A stretch of DNA of 64,000 nucleotides from Agrobacterium pusense (GCF_900102105.1 NZ_FNBB01000003.1:62001-126000); one strand, 5' to 3'; positions 8,569 to 17,512 are shown, counted from the stretch's first letter. Numbers and translations are program-made. Notes: generated by a model from the letters alone, not told the origin.

Positions 8569-9375
8569 TCATGTATCCGCCTGACGACGGCGGACCAGCA
8601 TGATGGCGAGACCGCCAGCCAGCAACAATATGGCAGCCGATACAGTGCTCATCGTGCCGAGCGCCGGCACCATTGGCGAATACCCGGCGACCATCTTCGA
8701 ATAGAGCCATTTCGGGATCGTAGAGTCGACGCCGGCTGTATAAAGCGACAACGGAAAATTGCCCCAGGAAAGCAGGAACGCGAAGAGCGCGCCGGACCAG
8801 ATGCCCGGCCACAGAATAGGCAGGGTCACCTCGCGCAGAATGAACCAGCGGCCCGCTCCGAGGTCACGCGCAGCCTCTTCCAGTGTTGGATCAAAGGAAT
8901 AGACCTGGATGGCAATGACGAGCGTGACCACCGGAACGATCCAGACGAGATGCGCAATAACGGCCGTCTGCCAGCTCGGGTTGATGCCAAGCGCGTTGAA
9001 CCACAGGAGGAGAGCGAGCCCCAGCACCGGCTGCGGAAAGAAGACTGGCAGAAGGATCGCCTTCTGGAAAAGCTTGCGCCCCTTCCAGTCGTAGCGGGCG
9101 AAGGCGAGCGCGCCGAAGAAGGCGAATATCACGGAGACAAGCGTGACGATGAAAGCGATCAGGAGGGAGTTCTGCACGAGAGCCTGAATCTCGAGCGAGC
9201 CAAGGGTCTTGCCCCACCATTCGGTCGAAAAGGCGTTAATCGGGAAGCCGAAATAGCGTCCCCTGGACAGGCCGGCCATCGCCCCGCAGAGGATAGGAAG
9301 GTAAACGGCAAGGACGACAAAGGATGTCCAGACCTTGACGAAGGCTCGGGCGCGGATTTGCGAGCGGGTTTCCAT
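8569..9375 (-). CDS. ABC transporter permease, PotC-like
   Basis: 268 residues, six transmembrane helices. The permease-ATPase coupling motif is visible as EEAARDLGAGRWFILREVTLP (about residues 165-185). It belongs to the spermidine/putrescine PotC group. It pairs with the permease at 9379-10275, three bases upstream, to form the membrane channel for the substrate bound by the protein at 11437-12576. The amine class of substrate is inferred from family membership. Confidence 0.87.
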   Translation of the reverse strand: METRSQIRARAFVKVWTSFVVLAVYLPILCGAMAGLSRGRYFGFPINAFSTEWWGKTLGSLEIQALVQNSLLIAFIVTLVSVIFAFFGALAFARYDWKGRKLFQKAILLPVFFPQPVLGLALLLWFNALGINPSWQTAVIAHLVWIVPVVTLVIAIQVYSFDPTLEEAARDLGAGRWFILREVTLPILWPGIWSGALFAFLLSWGNFPLSLYTAGVDSTIPKWLYSKMVAGYSPMVPALGTMSTVSAAILLLAGGLAIMLVRRRQADT

Positions 9376-9378
9376 GTC

Positions 9379-10275
9379 TCACTTCTTTCCCAGAATGCGG
9401 TCGAGATCGAGCTTGGACAGAACGTAGAGGGCAAGCCCGCTGACGATCGCGACGAGCAGGAGGGCGAGCGCCGAGCCAAGCGGCCAGTTCTGTGCATACG
9501 TGAAAGCAACCTCGATATCCTGCGCGATGGTAATGACCGACTGGCCGCCGAGAATCTTGGATTCGGCGATCGCGCCGGCGCCGAGCACGAAGGTTAGCAA
9601 CATGCCGATCAGGATACCGGGCATGGCGAGTGGCAGCTCGATCTCACGCCAGATCGTCAGCCTGTTAGCCCCAAGGTCGCGGGCCGCATCGACAAGGTCC
9701 CGGGGGATCATGGCAATGCCAAGCGACATCGGGAACAGCATGAAAGGCAGATAGACATATGTCATGCCGAAGAGGATGGCGCCGGGTGTGTAAAGTACCT
9801 CGGGTCCGCCCGAGAAGCCGAGCCACTTCAGGCCGCCGTCGAGCACCCCGTTCTTGATAAAGAACAGCACCCAACCGTAGAGGCGTACGTTTTCCGAGAC
9901 GAACAGCGGAAAGACGAACAGCACGCCGACCAAGCCAGACCATTTGCCGAACATACGATTGAGACCGTAGGCGATGGGATAGGCGATCATCGCAAGCAAT
10001 ATGACTGTCGCAAAGGCATAGGCGATCGACCAGGCAAACGACATCCAAACGGTATTGGAAGGATCAAGGATCACCGTGAAGTTGGCGAGGGTAAAAGAGC
10101 GAAACACGTCGAAGCTCTTGGGCGTGGCGAAGGCATAGGCAGCTACCGTAAGAAGCGGTGCCAGAAAGCCAAGCAGCAGCAGGATCGTGACAGGAGCGGC
10201 CGCGCGCAGTCCTGCAGGGATAGACGGAAAATGCCTTTGTTCACCGGCCGCTTCAGCATGGGTCATGGTTACCAT
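9379..10275 (-). CDS. ABC transporter permease, PotB-like
   Basis: 298 residues with six transmembrane helices and a cytoplasmic N-terminus of about 30 residues. The coupling loop VDAARDLGANRLTIWREIELP is visible and is typical of the PotB/PotH permeases of polyamine-type importers. Its ATG lies one base after the stop of the ATPase gene, showing tight operon organisation. Confidence 0.87.
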   Translation of the reverse strand: MVTMTHAEAAGEQRHFPSIPAGLRAAAPVTILLLLGFLAPLLTVAAYAFATPKSFDVFRSFTLANFTVILDPSNTVWMSFAWSIAYAFATVILLAMIAYPIAYGLNRMFGKWSGLVGVLFVFPLFVSENVRLYGWVLFFIKNGVLDGGLKWLGFSGGPEVLYTPGAILFGMTYVYLPFMLFPMSLGIAMIPRDLVDAARDLGANRLTIWREIELPLAMPGILIGMLLTFVLGAGAIAESKILGGQSVITIAQDIEVAFTYAQNWPLGSALALLLVAIVSGLALYVLSKLDLDRILGKK

Positions 10276-10276
10276 A

Positions 10277-11407
10277 TCAGTCTCCCACCACGATCGCGTC
10301 GCGGGCGTCCCAGCCGATAGTGACCGTGTCGCCAGACGTGATGCCGGTCGCGGCGGCGCGTGCGGCCTCGACCAGATAGATCCGGTCGCCGGAATGAATC
10401 TGATACTGCATGCGCGAGCCGAGAGAATATTCGTTGTAGATCGTGCCGGAGATCAGGTTGTCGGCGCTCGACGAGCCGATGACGAAGCGCATTGTTTCGG
10501 GCCGGACGATTACGGTTGCCTTCTCGCCAATCGTTTGTGCTACCGGGGCTACAGTGATCGGCCTGCCGTCGGCGAGCGTCCACACGCCTTGGTGGCCGCG
10601 CCTGACTTCAAAACTGTTCACCTCACCAAAAAATTCCGCGACGAAGCGCGTTGCCGGCTTGGTGTAGATTTCCTCTGGTGTGCCAATCTGAACGAGGCGG
10701 CCACGGCTCATTACCCCGACGCGATCAGACATGACCATGGCTTCCTCGAGCGAGTGGGTAATGTAGACAAAGGTCTTCCCGCTTTCGCGGTGCAGGTCCT
10801 TCAGCTCCTTTTCCAGAACTTTCTTCAGTTTGTAGTCCAGCGCCGACAGCGGCTCGTCGAAAAACAGAACGTCGGGGTCATAAGCAAACGCGCGGGCAAG
10901 CGCCACACGCTGTTTTTCGCCGCCCGAGCAACGCATCACGTTTTTGGAGTAGTAACTCTCCGGCAGGCGCACCATGCGCATGAGTTCGAGAGCGCGGGCC
11001 TTACGTTCGGCGGCCGGCATTTTGCGGACCTTCAGCGGGAACTCGATGTTCTCGCCGACGCTCTTGTGCGGGAAAAGCGCAAGCGACTGGAAGACGAGAC
11101 ATGTCGGTCGCTTGTCGGACGGCACGTTATTGATCGTTTCGCCGCGCAGCGTGATATAGCCTTCTGATGGTGATTCCATGCCGGCCAGCATGCGCAGAAG
11201 TGTGGTCTTGCCGGACCCGGAGGGTCCGACAATGGTGACGAATTCGCCTTCTCTGATATCGACACTTATGCCATCTACCGCGGCAAAATCGCCGAAAATC
11301 TTTCGAACGTCGACAAGTTGCAGCACCGGTTTCGGCGTGGGATGGATCGGATCCTCGATTTTCGGCAAGACGTCGGATAGGGTGGGCGAGATCATCGCAA
11401 GGCTCAT
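10277..11407 (-). CDS. ABC transporter ATP-binding protein, PotA-like
   Basis: 376 residues. Walker A GPSGSGKTT, the signature as CSGGEKQRVALARA (CSGGE in place of the usual LSGGQ), Walker B VLFFDEPLSALD and the switch histidine (YITHSLEEA) are all present. A C-terminal TOBE regulatory domain follows (about 280-376). This is the energising subunit of the polyamine-type importer. The N-terminal 30 residues precede the usual family start. The gene follows the binding-protein gene by 29 bases. Confidence 0.9.
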   Translation of the reverse strand: MSLAMISPTLSDVLPKIEDPIHPTPKPVLQLVDVRKIFGDFAAVDGISVDIREGEFVTIVGPSGSGKTTLLRMLAGMESPSEGYITLRGETINNVPSDKRPTCLVFQSLALFPHKSVGENIEFPLKVRKMPAAERKARALELMRMVRLPESYYSKNVMRCSGGEKQRVALARAFAYDPDVLFFDEPLSALDYKLKKVLEKELKDLHRESGKTFVYITHSLEEAMVMSDRVGVMSRGRLVQIGTPEEIYTKPATRFVAEFFGEVNSFEVRRGHQGVWTLADGRPITVAPVAQTIGEKATVIVRPETMRFVIGSSSADNLISGTIYNEYSLGSRMQYQIHSGDRIYLVEAARAAATGITSGDTVTIGWDARDAIVVGD

Positions 11408-11436
11408 GTTCTGTTCTCCGTCGGGACAGGCTTTGC

Positions 11437-12576
11437 TCAGCCGCGCAGGCGCCTGGCGGCGGTCATCAGTTCCAGTGCCTTGTCATAGTCAGGCACGATG
11501 TCGTATTGCGCCGAACGCGCCATATCCTCCTCGAGGCTGTCCCATTGGATGGCTTCCATCTCGTCCTTGGTGAAGAGTTCGTAGCACTTCGGGTTGCCCA
11601 TCTGGCTGACCGGGTTGAATGTGCCTTCAGCAAAGGCGACGGTGTGGGCGACGTGCGGATCCTGGACGTATTTCAGAAATTCCAGGGCGAGTGGCGAAAG
11701 TTCGGGATTGTTGACCGTCGAGGTGATCTCGATCCAGGAAATACCGCCCTTGCCATCCATCGGGCCCTTGAGTGGCGTAATGGCGCGCAAGTTCGTATAG
11801 CCGTCGGCACGCGCCGGAGAGACGGAATAAGTGCCACCGGTCATATAAAGGTCGATCTCGCCCGAGACGAGAGCCTGATTGAGTGACGCCATGTCCCCGA
11901 CCATCTTGGCGCCCTTGAAAACTTTTTCTGCGGTTTCGGCAAAGGCCTTGAACTCCTCCTCCGTGTGCTCCCTGAAGGGGTCAATTCCGGCGATGAGGAA
12001 GATGTTGAAGACGTTCCAGTCGTCGGATTCCTGTATGCCGTACTTGCCGGTGATCGAGGCGTCGTTGAACAGGTCCCAGCCCTGTTCCTCCGCCGTTGCT
12101 TTGCTGACCTTGTCGGTGTTGACAACAAAGCTGTAGGGCCCGAAGCGCTGCGCCATGCCGAGCAGGTCCTTGCCGTCGTCGCTCATTGCCCAGCGATAAG
12201 GCGCCTTGAAGCTGGGGAGCATGGTCTCGAAATAGGGCTCGAACTCGGCGCGCGGCAGCGGCTTTATCAGCCCGGCCGGCCCCATCACCTTTCGGGCCCA
12301 GGGATTGTTGACGTTGATCAGGTCCCAGATTTTGGTCTCGCCCGCGCGCAGGCGGTTGATCATGGTCGGGTCGTTGGTCAGGCTTTCAGCCTTGACGGTC
12401 GCTGACTGGCTGGATCGGAAGGGATCCAGGACCTGTGCGGAATTGTAGCCTTCCCAGCAAAGGATATTAAGCTCTTTTTCGCGACCCGCAAAAGCGCGGG
12501 TCGCGCTTGCCATTGGGCCGGTAAAAGCGGCCGCACCCATCATCTGCATCATGTTGCGTCTGGAGATTTTCATCAT
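11437..12576 (-). CDS. ABC transporter substrate-binding protein, PotD/PotF-like
   Basis: 379 residues with a twin-arginine-like signal peptide (MMKISRRNMMQMMG, cleavage near AFAG), so it is exported to the periplasm. The mature protein starts LNILCWEGYNSAQVLDPF, a hallmark of spermidine/putrescine-type binding proteins. It is the first gene of the seven-gene operon and is preceded by a 305-base divergent control region containing a candidate DeoR site (12647-12662). The ligand could be a polyamine, an amino alcohol or another small cationic amine. Confidence 0.88.
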   Translation of the reverse strand: MMKISRRNMMQMMGAAAFTGPMASATRAFAGREKELNILCWEGYNSAQVLDPFRSSQSATVKAESLTNDPTMINRLRAGETKIWDLINVNNPWARKVMGPAGLIKPLPRAEFEPYFETMLPSFKAPYRWAMSDDGKDLLGMAQRFGPYSFVVNTDKVSKATAEEQGWDLFNDASITGKYGIQESDDWNVFNIFLIAGIDPFREHTEEEFKAFAETAEKVFKGAKMVGDMASLNQALVSGEIDLYMTGGTYSVSPARADGYTNLRAITPLKGPMDGKGGISWIEITSTVNNPELSPLALEFLKYVQDPHVAHTVAFAEGTFNPVSQMGNPKCYELFTKDEMEAIQWDSLEEDMARSAQYDIVPDYDKALELMTAARRLRG

Positions 12577-12646
12577 AATTGTTCCCCTTTTTCTTGGCCG
12601 CTTCCGTGGCTCGTGGATCGGTTATGTTGGAACCTTGTCGTAAAAA

Positions 12647-12662
12647 TGTGTGATTTACAACA
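12647..12662 (+). promoter_or_regulatory. candidate DeoR operator, transporter operon
   Basis: TGTGTGATTTACAACA, 71 bases upstream of the binding-protein start on the opposite strand. It matches the site at 12850 in 13 of 16 positions, and the outer TGT/ACA arms are inverted. Assignment to the DeoR protein encoded in the operon is inference. Confidence 0.45.
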
Positions 12663-12849
12663 TCTATTTTCTGCTTCATGGTGCGGAGCGTGATTGGAGC
12701 GGTAGCACCCGGAGGCGAACGTGACTTTTGCAAAAACGCGGTGCTAAACGCCTAATATTACTGTGCATTTGTTTTGTGCAGGCAACGCCGGTCGTGTGCC
12801 GATGTTTTAATCTGACGCCTCAAATTAAAGCAGTGGCGGCACGTGAATT

Positions 12850-12865
12850 TGTGGAAATTACAACA
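12850..12865 (+). promoter_or_regulatory. candidate DeoR operator, SDR gene
   Basis: TGTGGAAATTACAACA ends 16 bases before the SDR start codon, where a bound repressor would block transcription or elongation. It matches the site at 16089 in 13 of 16 positions, with the same central AATT. Confidence 0.45.
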
Positions 12866-12881
12866 AAAAAGTGAGTGGAAC

Positions 12882-13655
12882 ATGTTGAAGTCACTGCAAG
12901 GGAAAACGGTCATTGTCACCGGCGCAAGCCGGGGGATTGGCAAGGGCATAGCATTGCGTTTCGGGGAGGCCGGCCTGAACGTCCTCGTTGTCTCGCGCAG
13001 CCAGGTCGATGCCGACAGGGTGGCATCCGAAATCGGAGCCAATGGCTCGGGATTCGCGGCGGATGTGAGCGCAGAGGAGGGCTGCAGGGCGATGGTCGAT
13101 GCAGCCATAACCCGCTATGGCGGCGTCGCGATCCTCTGCGCCAATGCCGGCATCTTTCCGGCGGCTAAGCTGGGCGAAATGACGGCAGCCGACTTCGACC
13201 AGGTGATTTCGACCAATCTTAAAAGCACCTTTTTCAGTGTTTCCGCCGTTTTGCCAGCAATGACGAAGGCTGGCTCAGGCCGTATCATCATAACCTCATC
13301 AATTACCGGCCCGATCACTGGATATCCCGGCTGGTCGCATTATGGGGCGAGCAAGGCGGGCCAGCTCGGTTTCATGCGCACGGCTGCGATCGAACTGGCG
13401 CCGAAGAACATCACGATCAATGCGGTCATGCCGGGCAATATCATGACCGAGGGGCTTGAGGACAACGGCCCAGACTATATCGCCGCGATGGCGGCCTCTG
13501 TTCCGTTGCGTCGTCTTGGCGCGCCGGCGGATATTGCGAACGCCGCTCTGTTCTTCGCATCTGAAGAGGCTGCCTACATCACCGGTCAGTCAATTGTTGT
13601 CGATGGCGGCCAAACTCTTCCGGAATCGCTCGGAGCGCTCGACGCGATGGGCTGA
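12882..13655 (+). CDS. short-chain dehydrogenase/reductase (FabG-like)
   Basis: 257 residues of a classical SDR. The NAD(P) loop TGASRGIGKG is near residue 13, NAG follows (CANAGIF), and the catalytic Ser-Tyr-Lys is seen as ITSSITG and YGASKAG. ATG 12882 was chosen because GAGTGGA lies just upstream; an upstream GTG at 12843 is in frame but overlaps the operator. The enzyme oxidises or reduces a hydroxy/keto compound with NAD(P). It is transcribed away from the transporter operon and appears to share its operator, so a catabolic role seems likelier than fatty-acid synthesis. Confidence 0.87.
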   Translation: MLKSLQGKTVIVTGASRGIGKGIALRFGEAGLNVLVVSRSQVDADRVASEIGANGSGFAADVSAEEGCRAMVDAAITRYGGVAILCANAGIFPAAKLGEMTAADFDQVISTNLKSTFFSVSAVLPAMTKAGSGRIIITSSITGPITGYPGWSHYGASKAGQLGFMRTAAIELAPKNITINAVMPGNIMTEGLEDNGPDYIAAMAASVPLRRLGAPADIANAALFFASEEAAYITGQSIVVDGGQTLPESLGALDAMG

Positions 13656-13668
13656 AACCGGAAGAAGT

Positions 13669-13709
13669 CCGGGCGACATCGTCGCCCGGTGTACCTGAAA
13701 GATTTCAGG
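13669..13709. terminator. tandem hairpins between convergent genes
   Basis: Two hairpins fill the gap between the convergent SDR and class III enzyme genes. CCGGGCGAC-ATC-GTCGCCCGG (13669-13689) has a 9-bp perfect stem, and CCTGAAA-GA-TTTCAGG (13694-13709) a 7-bp stem. Neither has a long T run, so a bidirectional or weakly Rho-independent terminator is the best reading. Confidence 0.6.
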
Positions 13710-13713
13710 CGGC

Positions 13714-15042
13714 TCAACGCGCGTTCAGGATGCTGTCCAGCGTAGCCGAAAAAAGATCGGCATCCTCATTCGAAAAACACAGTGGCGGGCGGATCTTCAG
13801 CGTTGCGCCATACTTGCCTGCTGCCCCGATCAGGATACCGTTTTGTTTCAATTTATTGATCACTGTCGTTGCGGACGCCGTGTCCGGTTCCCCCGTGGCG
13901 TGGTCGACAAAGTCGAGGCCGATAAAGAGGCCGGCCCCCCGCACGCCGCCGATGACTGGATGTCGGGTTTGTAAAGCCTGGAGCGATTGTTGGAAATGAC
14001 CACCGACAGCTGCCGAACGTTCGATCAGATTTTCTTCCTCGATCACCCTGAGTACGGCATGGCCAGCGGCGGCCGCCACGGGATTGCCGCCGAAAGTATT
14101 GAAGTATCCGGTTTCCTCGCAAAATCTCTGGAGTAAGTCAGGTCGCGTTACGACGCCACCCATCGGGAAACCGTTCCCCATTGGCTTGCCCATCGTGACG
14201 ATATCGGGCGTCACGCCGTGGCGCTCGAAGCCCCAAAGACTGCCTCCCGTCCGGCCAAAACCCGGCTGGACCTCATCGGCGATCAACAGGCCGCCAGCAC
14301 GGTGCACCACATCTGCCGCCTCCCTGAGAAAGCCGGCAGGATCGGCGTAGATACCGTCGCTTGAGAAGATTGTATCAACGATCAAGGCGGCGAACTTGAT
14401 GCCGCGCGATTTGAGTTCGTTAATCGCCTGTTCCACAGATGCGGCAAAGCTTGCAGCAACGCTCATGCCGTCACGGGGCGCCGGCGCCGGAATGACCGCC
14501 ACAAAGGGTGCGGGCTTGCGCTTGCGCAGGGACGAGGGGGAAATCTCGGTCACCAGCGCAGTATTTCCGTGATAGGCTGCTTCGGTGACGACGAAACCTT
14601 CGGCGCCAGTTCCGATGCGGGCGATGCGCATGGCGAGGTCATTGCTTTCGCTGCCGGTGCAGGTCAGAACCACATTGCTGAGCGCCGTCGGGAATTTTGA
14701 CAGAAGTTCTTCGCTGTAGGACTCGACGACGCGGCTGAGGTAGCGCGTGTGGATGTTGAGTTCGCCAATCTGGCGCGCGACGGCCTCGACCACCCGCGGA
14801 TGGCAGTGGCCGACCGACGGTACATTGTTGTAGACGTCGAGATATCTGCGTCCGCCAGCGTCATACAGGTAGGCGCCCTGTGCACGCACCATCTCGATCG
14901 GCTGCTCGTAAAAGAGCACGGATGACGCTCCAAACGTTGCCTGGCGCTTGGCGACGCGCTGCGCAAGTTCAGCCGGGAAGCCCTCGGCACGGCTCGCATC
15001 AAAACGGTTGAGATCTAGAATTTCCTTGGTGGCGACGCTCAT
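13714..15042 (-). CDS. class III PLP-dependent enzyme, phospho-lyase-like aminotransferase
   Basis: 442 residues, fold type I class III. Visible landmarks are the N-terminal [24 protein letters not shown] (phosphate loop), [13 protein letters not shown] (Asp contacting the PLP ring) and [11 protein letters not shown] with the Schiff-base Lys near residue 285. The NNV-x2-VGHCHP and GKPMGNG variants resemble, from memory, the eukaryotic ethanolamine-phosphate and phosphohydroxylysine phospho-lyases (ETNPPL/PHYKPL) more than ornithine aminotransferases. It follows a small-molecule kinase by 10 bases, which fits kinase-then-elimination chemistry giving an aldehyde, ammonia and phosphate. Ordinary transamination remains possible. 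ATG 15042 has GGAG upstream. Confidence 0.85.
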   Translation of the reverse strand: MSVATKEILDLNRFDASRAEGFPAELAQRVAKRQATFGASSVLFYEQPIEMVRAQGAYLYDAGGRRYLDVYNNVPSVGHCHPRVVEAVARQIGELNIHTRYLSRVVESYSEELLSKFPTALSNVVLTCTGSESNDLAMRIARIGTGAEGFVVTEAAYHGNTALVTEISPSSLRKRKPAPFVAVIPAPAPRDGMSVAASFAASVEQAINELKSRGIKFAALIVDTIFSSDGIYADPAGFLREAADVVHRAGGLLIADEVQPGFGRTGGSLWGFERHGVTPDIVTMGKPMGNGFPMGGVVTRPDLLQRFCEETGYFNTFGGNPVAAAAGHAVLRVIEEENLIERSAAVGGHFQQSLQALQTRHPVIGGVRGAGLFIGLDFVDHATGEPDTASATTVINKLKQNGILIGAAGKYGATLKIRPPLCFSNEDADLFSATLDSILNAR

Positions 15043-15052
15043 CGGGCTCTCC

Positions 15053-16042
15053 TCAACGGTGTTCGGCCAGATAGCGCTCCGCGAGCGCCACGGTGCCATC
15101 GGTATAGCCTGTGCCCATGGATTGGGCCGTCGGCGTTTCAGCATGGGAAGCGATCCACGCGGTGAGCTGCATGCGGCGAAGCATGATGAACATCGGCAGG
15201 GCCGCCTCATGTTGCTCATCAAGAGCGGTGACGCGCCGATAGCCTTCGAGCCAGGCGGCTTTGAGGTCGGGGATGAAAGGCTCATGTTCCATGAAGCTGA
15301 TCGAGGCTGCAAAATCGTAGGCGTACCAGGACAGACCGCAATCATCGAAATCGATCACTCCCAGTCTGCCATTATCGACCAGAAGGTTGGCGGCGCGCAT
15401 GTCGCAATGAACGAGGCCGAAGCGGTCCTCACCATAGCCGTAGGCGGAGGTCTGGGCTTCGAGCAGCTTGTGCGTTCTCTCTAAAACGGACTTGCCGCCG
15501 AGCGTCAGTCCGAGGGCGTCACGCCAGTCACCCCAATAGGCACCGTCCCCCAGAATTCGGTTGAAGCTCCATGTCTTGCGGACGAAGTTCTCCGGTCGCG
15601 TCCATCTGCGGCTGTGGGCGTGCAGTTTCGCATTGATTTCACCGAGTGTCCTGTACCAGTGGACAAGGTCGGACTCAGCATCTGGCTCCTTGCCCGCCAT
15701 ATATTCGAAGGCGACGGCATGGCGCATGGTTTCGCCGTCCGAGAAGACTTGAAGGAGGCTGCCGTCGTTTGCCGTGACTGGCCGCGGCGTAACAACCACC
15801 CCATCTTGCCGTAGCGCATCAATCCATGCGAGCTCGGACAGTATCTCCGCTTGGGTATGGTAGTCAGGGCGATGCACACGCACGATCAGATCGCTTCCAG
15901 TGGTCTCGTCAGCGATACGGAAGGTCGCGTTCTCGGAAATCGTCAGGAGCGTCAGGGTTGCATCCGGCGAGACGCCCCATACTGGTGAGAGGTCCTTGAG
16001 GCCTTGTCCCAACCTGGAAAGAAAATCTGTATGATACAACAT
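15053..16042 (-). CDS. APH-fold small-molecule kinase (hydroxylysine/ethanolamine kinase-like)
   Basis: 329 residues of the aminoglycoside phosphotransferase/choline kinase fold. The catalytic loop VHCDMRAANLLV (HxDxxxxN) and metal-binding VIDFDDCGLSWYAYD are both intact at about residues 206-235. The fold phosphorylates hydroxyl groups of amino alcohols, homoserine, hydroxylysine or antibiotics. Paired with a phospho-lyase-like class III enzyme, the closest known analogue is the hydroxylysine kinase/phospho-lyase pair. The ATG at 16042 has only a weak ribosome site. Upstream lies a cluster of CAACA/TGTTG repeats, probably the operator of this two-gene operon. Confidence 0.82.
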   Translation of the reverse strand: MLYHTDFLSRLGQGLKDLSPVWGVSPDATLTLLTISENATFRIADETTGSDLIVRVHRPDYHTQAEILSELAWIDALRQDGVVVTPRPVTANDGSLLQVFSDGETMRHAVAFEYMAGKEPDAESDLVHWYRTLGEINAKLHAHSRRWTRPENFVRKTWSFNRILGDGAYWGDWRDALGLTLGGKSVLERTHKLLEAQTSAYGYGEDRFGLVHCDMRAANLLVDNGRLGVIDFDDCGLSWYAYDFAASISFMEHEPFIPDLKAAWLEGYRRVTALDEQHEAALPMFIMLRRMQLTAWIASHAETPTAQSMGTGYTDGTVALAERYLAEHR

Positions 16043-16393
16043 TTATCGCGCCCGTTTTGATCATGATTGGCAAATCCAACAATATTAATGTTGGAATTGC
16101 AACATTTAATCCGAACCAATCGATGTTTTTGGATCTTCAAAGCTGCTGCTCGTCGCGACGTTCGCGACATCATCGGAAGGCTGATGAACATCAGTGGCGT
16201 GGTGACGACCGCCCGGCGTCCGGTCGCCATCAGCGGCCGCCTCGGCGCTCCGGGGGCGATCGATCAGGGTCGCCGCTTCGAGGACCCTTGGATACTGCTC
16301 TTTCCTCGCTCTGCCTGCGGAGGCAGCGATCAAGCCGACCCAGCTGACGCCCGTCGCCTAAATCAACTCAGGCCCCGAAGCACATTCTTCTGA
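16043..16393. other. non-coding region upstream of the kinase operon
   Basis: 351 bases between the kinase start and the dinB stop. The part near the kinase is AT-rich and carries the operator-like repeats. The part beyond 16130 is GC-rich with no recognisable gene, and its short open frames have no family features. Confidence 0.5.
16076..16104. promoter_or_regulatory. candidate DeoR operator cluster, kinase operon
   Basis: Two overlapping inverted repeats: CCAACAATATTAATGTTGG (16076-16094, 6-bp arms) and TGTTGGAATTGCAACA (16089-16104, 5-bp arms around AATT). They lie 34-62 bases upstream of the kinase start. The second is the third member of the site family at 12647 and 12850. Confidence 0.55.
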
Positions 16394-17491
16394 TCAAAAA
16401 CCCAGGCCGAGCTGCGATTGGTCCTCGTCTTCAGCCTCTTTGTCATTGGTGAGCGACGACAGCGTTACCCCAAGGAGCCGGACCGGCCGTTTGAATGGAT
16501 AGACACCGGCCAGCAGGGTATTGGCCGCGTCTAGAATGTCTTCGGCGTTCGAATAGGGGATGGCAGTTGTCCTGCTCCGCGTCGCCTGGGTGAAGTCGGA
16601 ATATTTGATTTTCACGGTCACCGTCTTGCCGCTGAAACCCTTGGCCTCGCAATAGGACCAAACCTTTTCGGCAAGTGGCCGGAGTTCCCTGGTTGCGAGC
16701 TTGAGGTCATCGATGTCCGCGGTAAATGTATCTTCCGCGCCGACCGACTTACGCACCCGGTCCGGCCTGACCTGCCGCTCATCGATGCCACGGGCGATGC
16801 CATAGAAGTACGGACCTGACTTTCCGAAATGCTCAACCAGAAACGGCAGGGATTTTGCTTTCAGATCCGCTCCGGTCTCGATACCAAGCCGGTGCATCTT
16901 TTCCGCCGTAGCCGGGCCGACGCCATGGAATTTCTTGACTGCGAGCTGTTCGACAAAGGCCGGACCGTTCTTCGGCGTAATCACCGCCTGACCGTTCGGC
17001 TTGTTCAGATCGGACGCCATTTTGGCCAGGAACTTGTTATAGGAGATGCCGGCCGAAGCGTTCAGCCCGGTCACCGCCTTGATCCGGGCGCGGATTTCCA
17101 GAGCGATTTCAGTGGCAATTGGCATATCCTTGAGATTTTCGGTGACGTCGAGATAGGCCTCATCGAGCGACAGAGGTTCGATGACCGGCGTATATTCCGC
17201 AAAAATCTCGCGTATCTGCTGTGAGACGGCGCGGTAGACTTCAAATCTTGGTTTCACGAAGATCAAATCCGGGCATTTTCGAGCCGCCGTGACCGACGGC
17301 ATTGCCGAGCGCACCCCAAATTCCCGTGCCTCGTAACTTGCTGCTGCAACGACGCCACGGGCAGCCGCTCCGCCAACAGCGAGGGGTTTGCCGCGCAGTT
17401 CAGGATTGTCGCGCTGCTCAACCGAAGCGTAGAAGGCATCCATGTCGACATGGATGATTTTCCTGACGGCTGAGGCGGTGGTGAGGTCCAT
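16394..17491 (-). CDS. dinB: DNA polymerase IV
   Basis: 365 residues from ATG 17491 (a TTG nine bases upstream is in frame). Y-family polymerase landmarks are clear: IIHVDMDAFYASVEQRD with the first metal-binding Asp, then YEAREFGVRSAMP, then SLDEAYLDVT with the catalytic Asp-Glu, a helix-hairpin-helix thumb (FHGVGPATAEKMHRLG) and the little-finger domain to the end. It ends QLGLGF, which resembles a beta-clamp-binding tail. It performs error-prone translesion synthesis. A near-match LexA box lies just upstream. The next gene upstream is 418 bases away, so it is probably transcribed alone. Confidence 0.93.
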   Translation of the reverse strand: MDLTTASAVRKIIHVDMDAFYASVEQRDNPELRGKPLAVGGAAARGVVAAASYEAREFGVRSAMPSVTAARKCPDLIFVKPRFEVYRAVSQQIREIFAEYTPVIEPLSLDEAYLDVTENLKDMPIATEIALEIRARIKAVTGLNASAGISYNKFLAKMASDLNKPNGQAVITPKNGPAFVEQLAVKKFHGVGPATAEKMHRLGIETGADLKAKSLPFLVEHFGKSGPYFYGIARGIDERQVRPDRVRKSVGAEDTFTADIDDLKLATRELRPLAEKVWSYCEAKGFSGKTVTVKIKYSDFTQATRSRTTAIPYSNAEDILDAANTLLAGVYPFKRPVRLLGVTLSSLTNDKEAEDEDQSQLGLGF

Positions 17492-17512
17492 TGCAACCAA
17501 GTTCGCGGAGAG

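Larger units (their letters stand above)
12577..12881. other. divergent control region between transporter operon and SDR
   Basis: 305 bases without a gene, relatively AT-rich, between two divergent start codons. It holds two related 16-bp elements (12647-12662 and 12850-12865), each ending TTACAACA, and an isolated ATGTTGGAA at 12624-12632 that matches the start of the site at 16089. No other coding signal is visible. Confidence 0.6.

Noticed and set aside
15043-15345. N-terminal extension of the class III enzyme frame
   Set aside because: It lies inside the kinase gene in another frame and is Ser/Pro/Arg-rich; ATG 15042 gives the normal family N-terminus.
16067-16393. Overlapping short frames on both strands downstream of the kinase operator
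   Set aside because: They overlap operator repeats or have biased Arg/Ser/Ala composition without any family signature.
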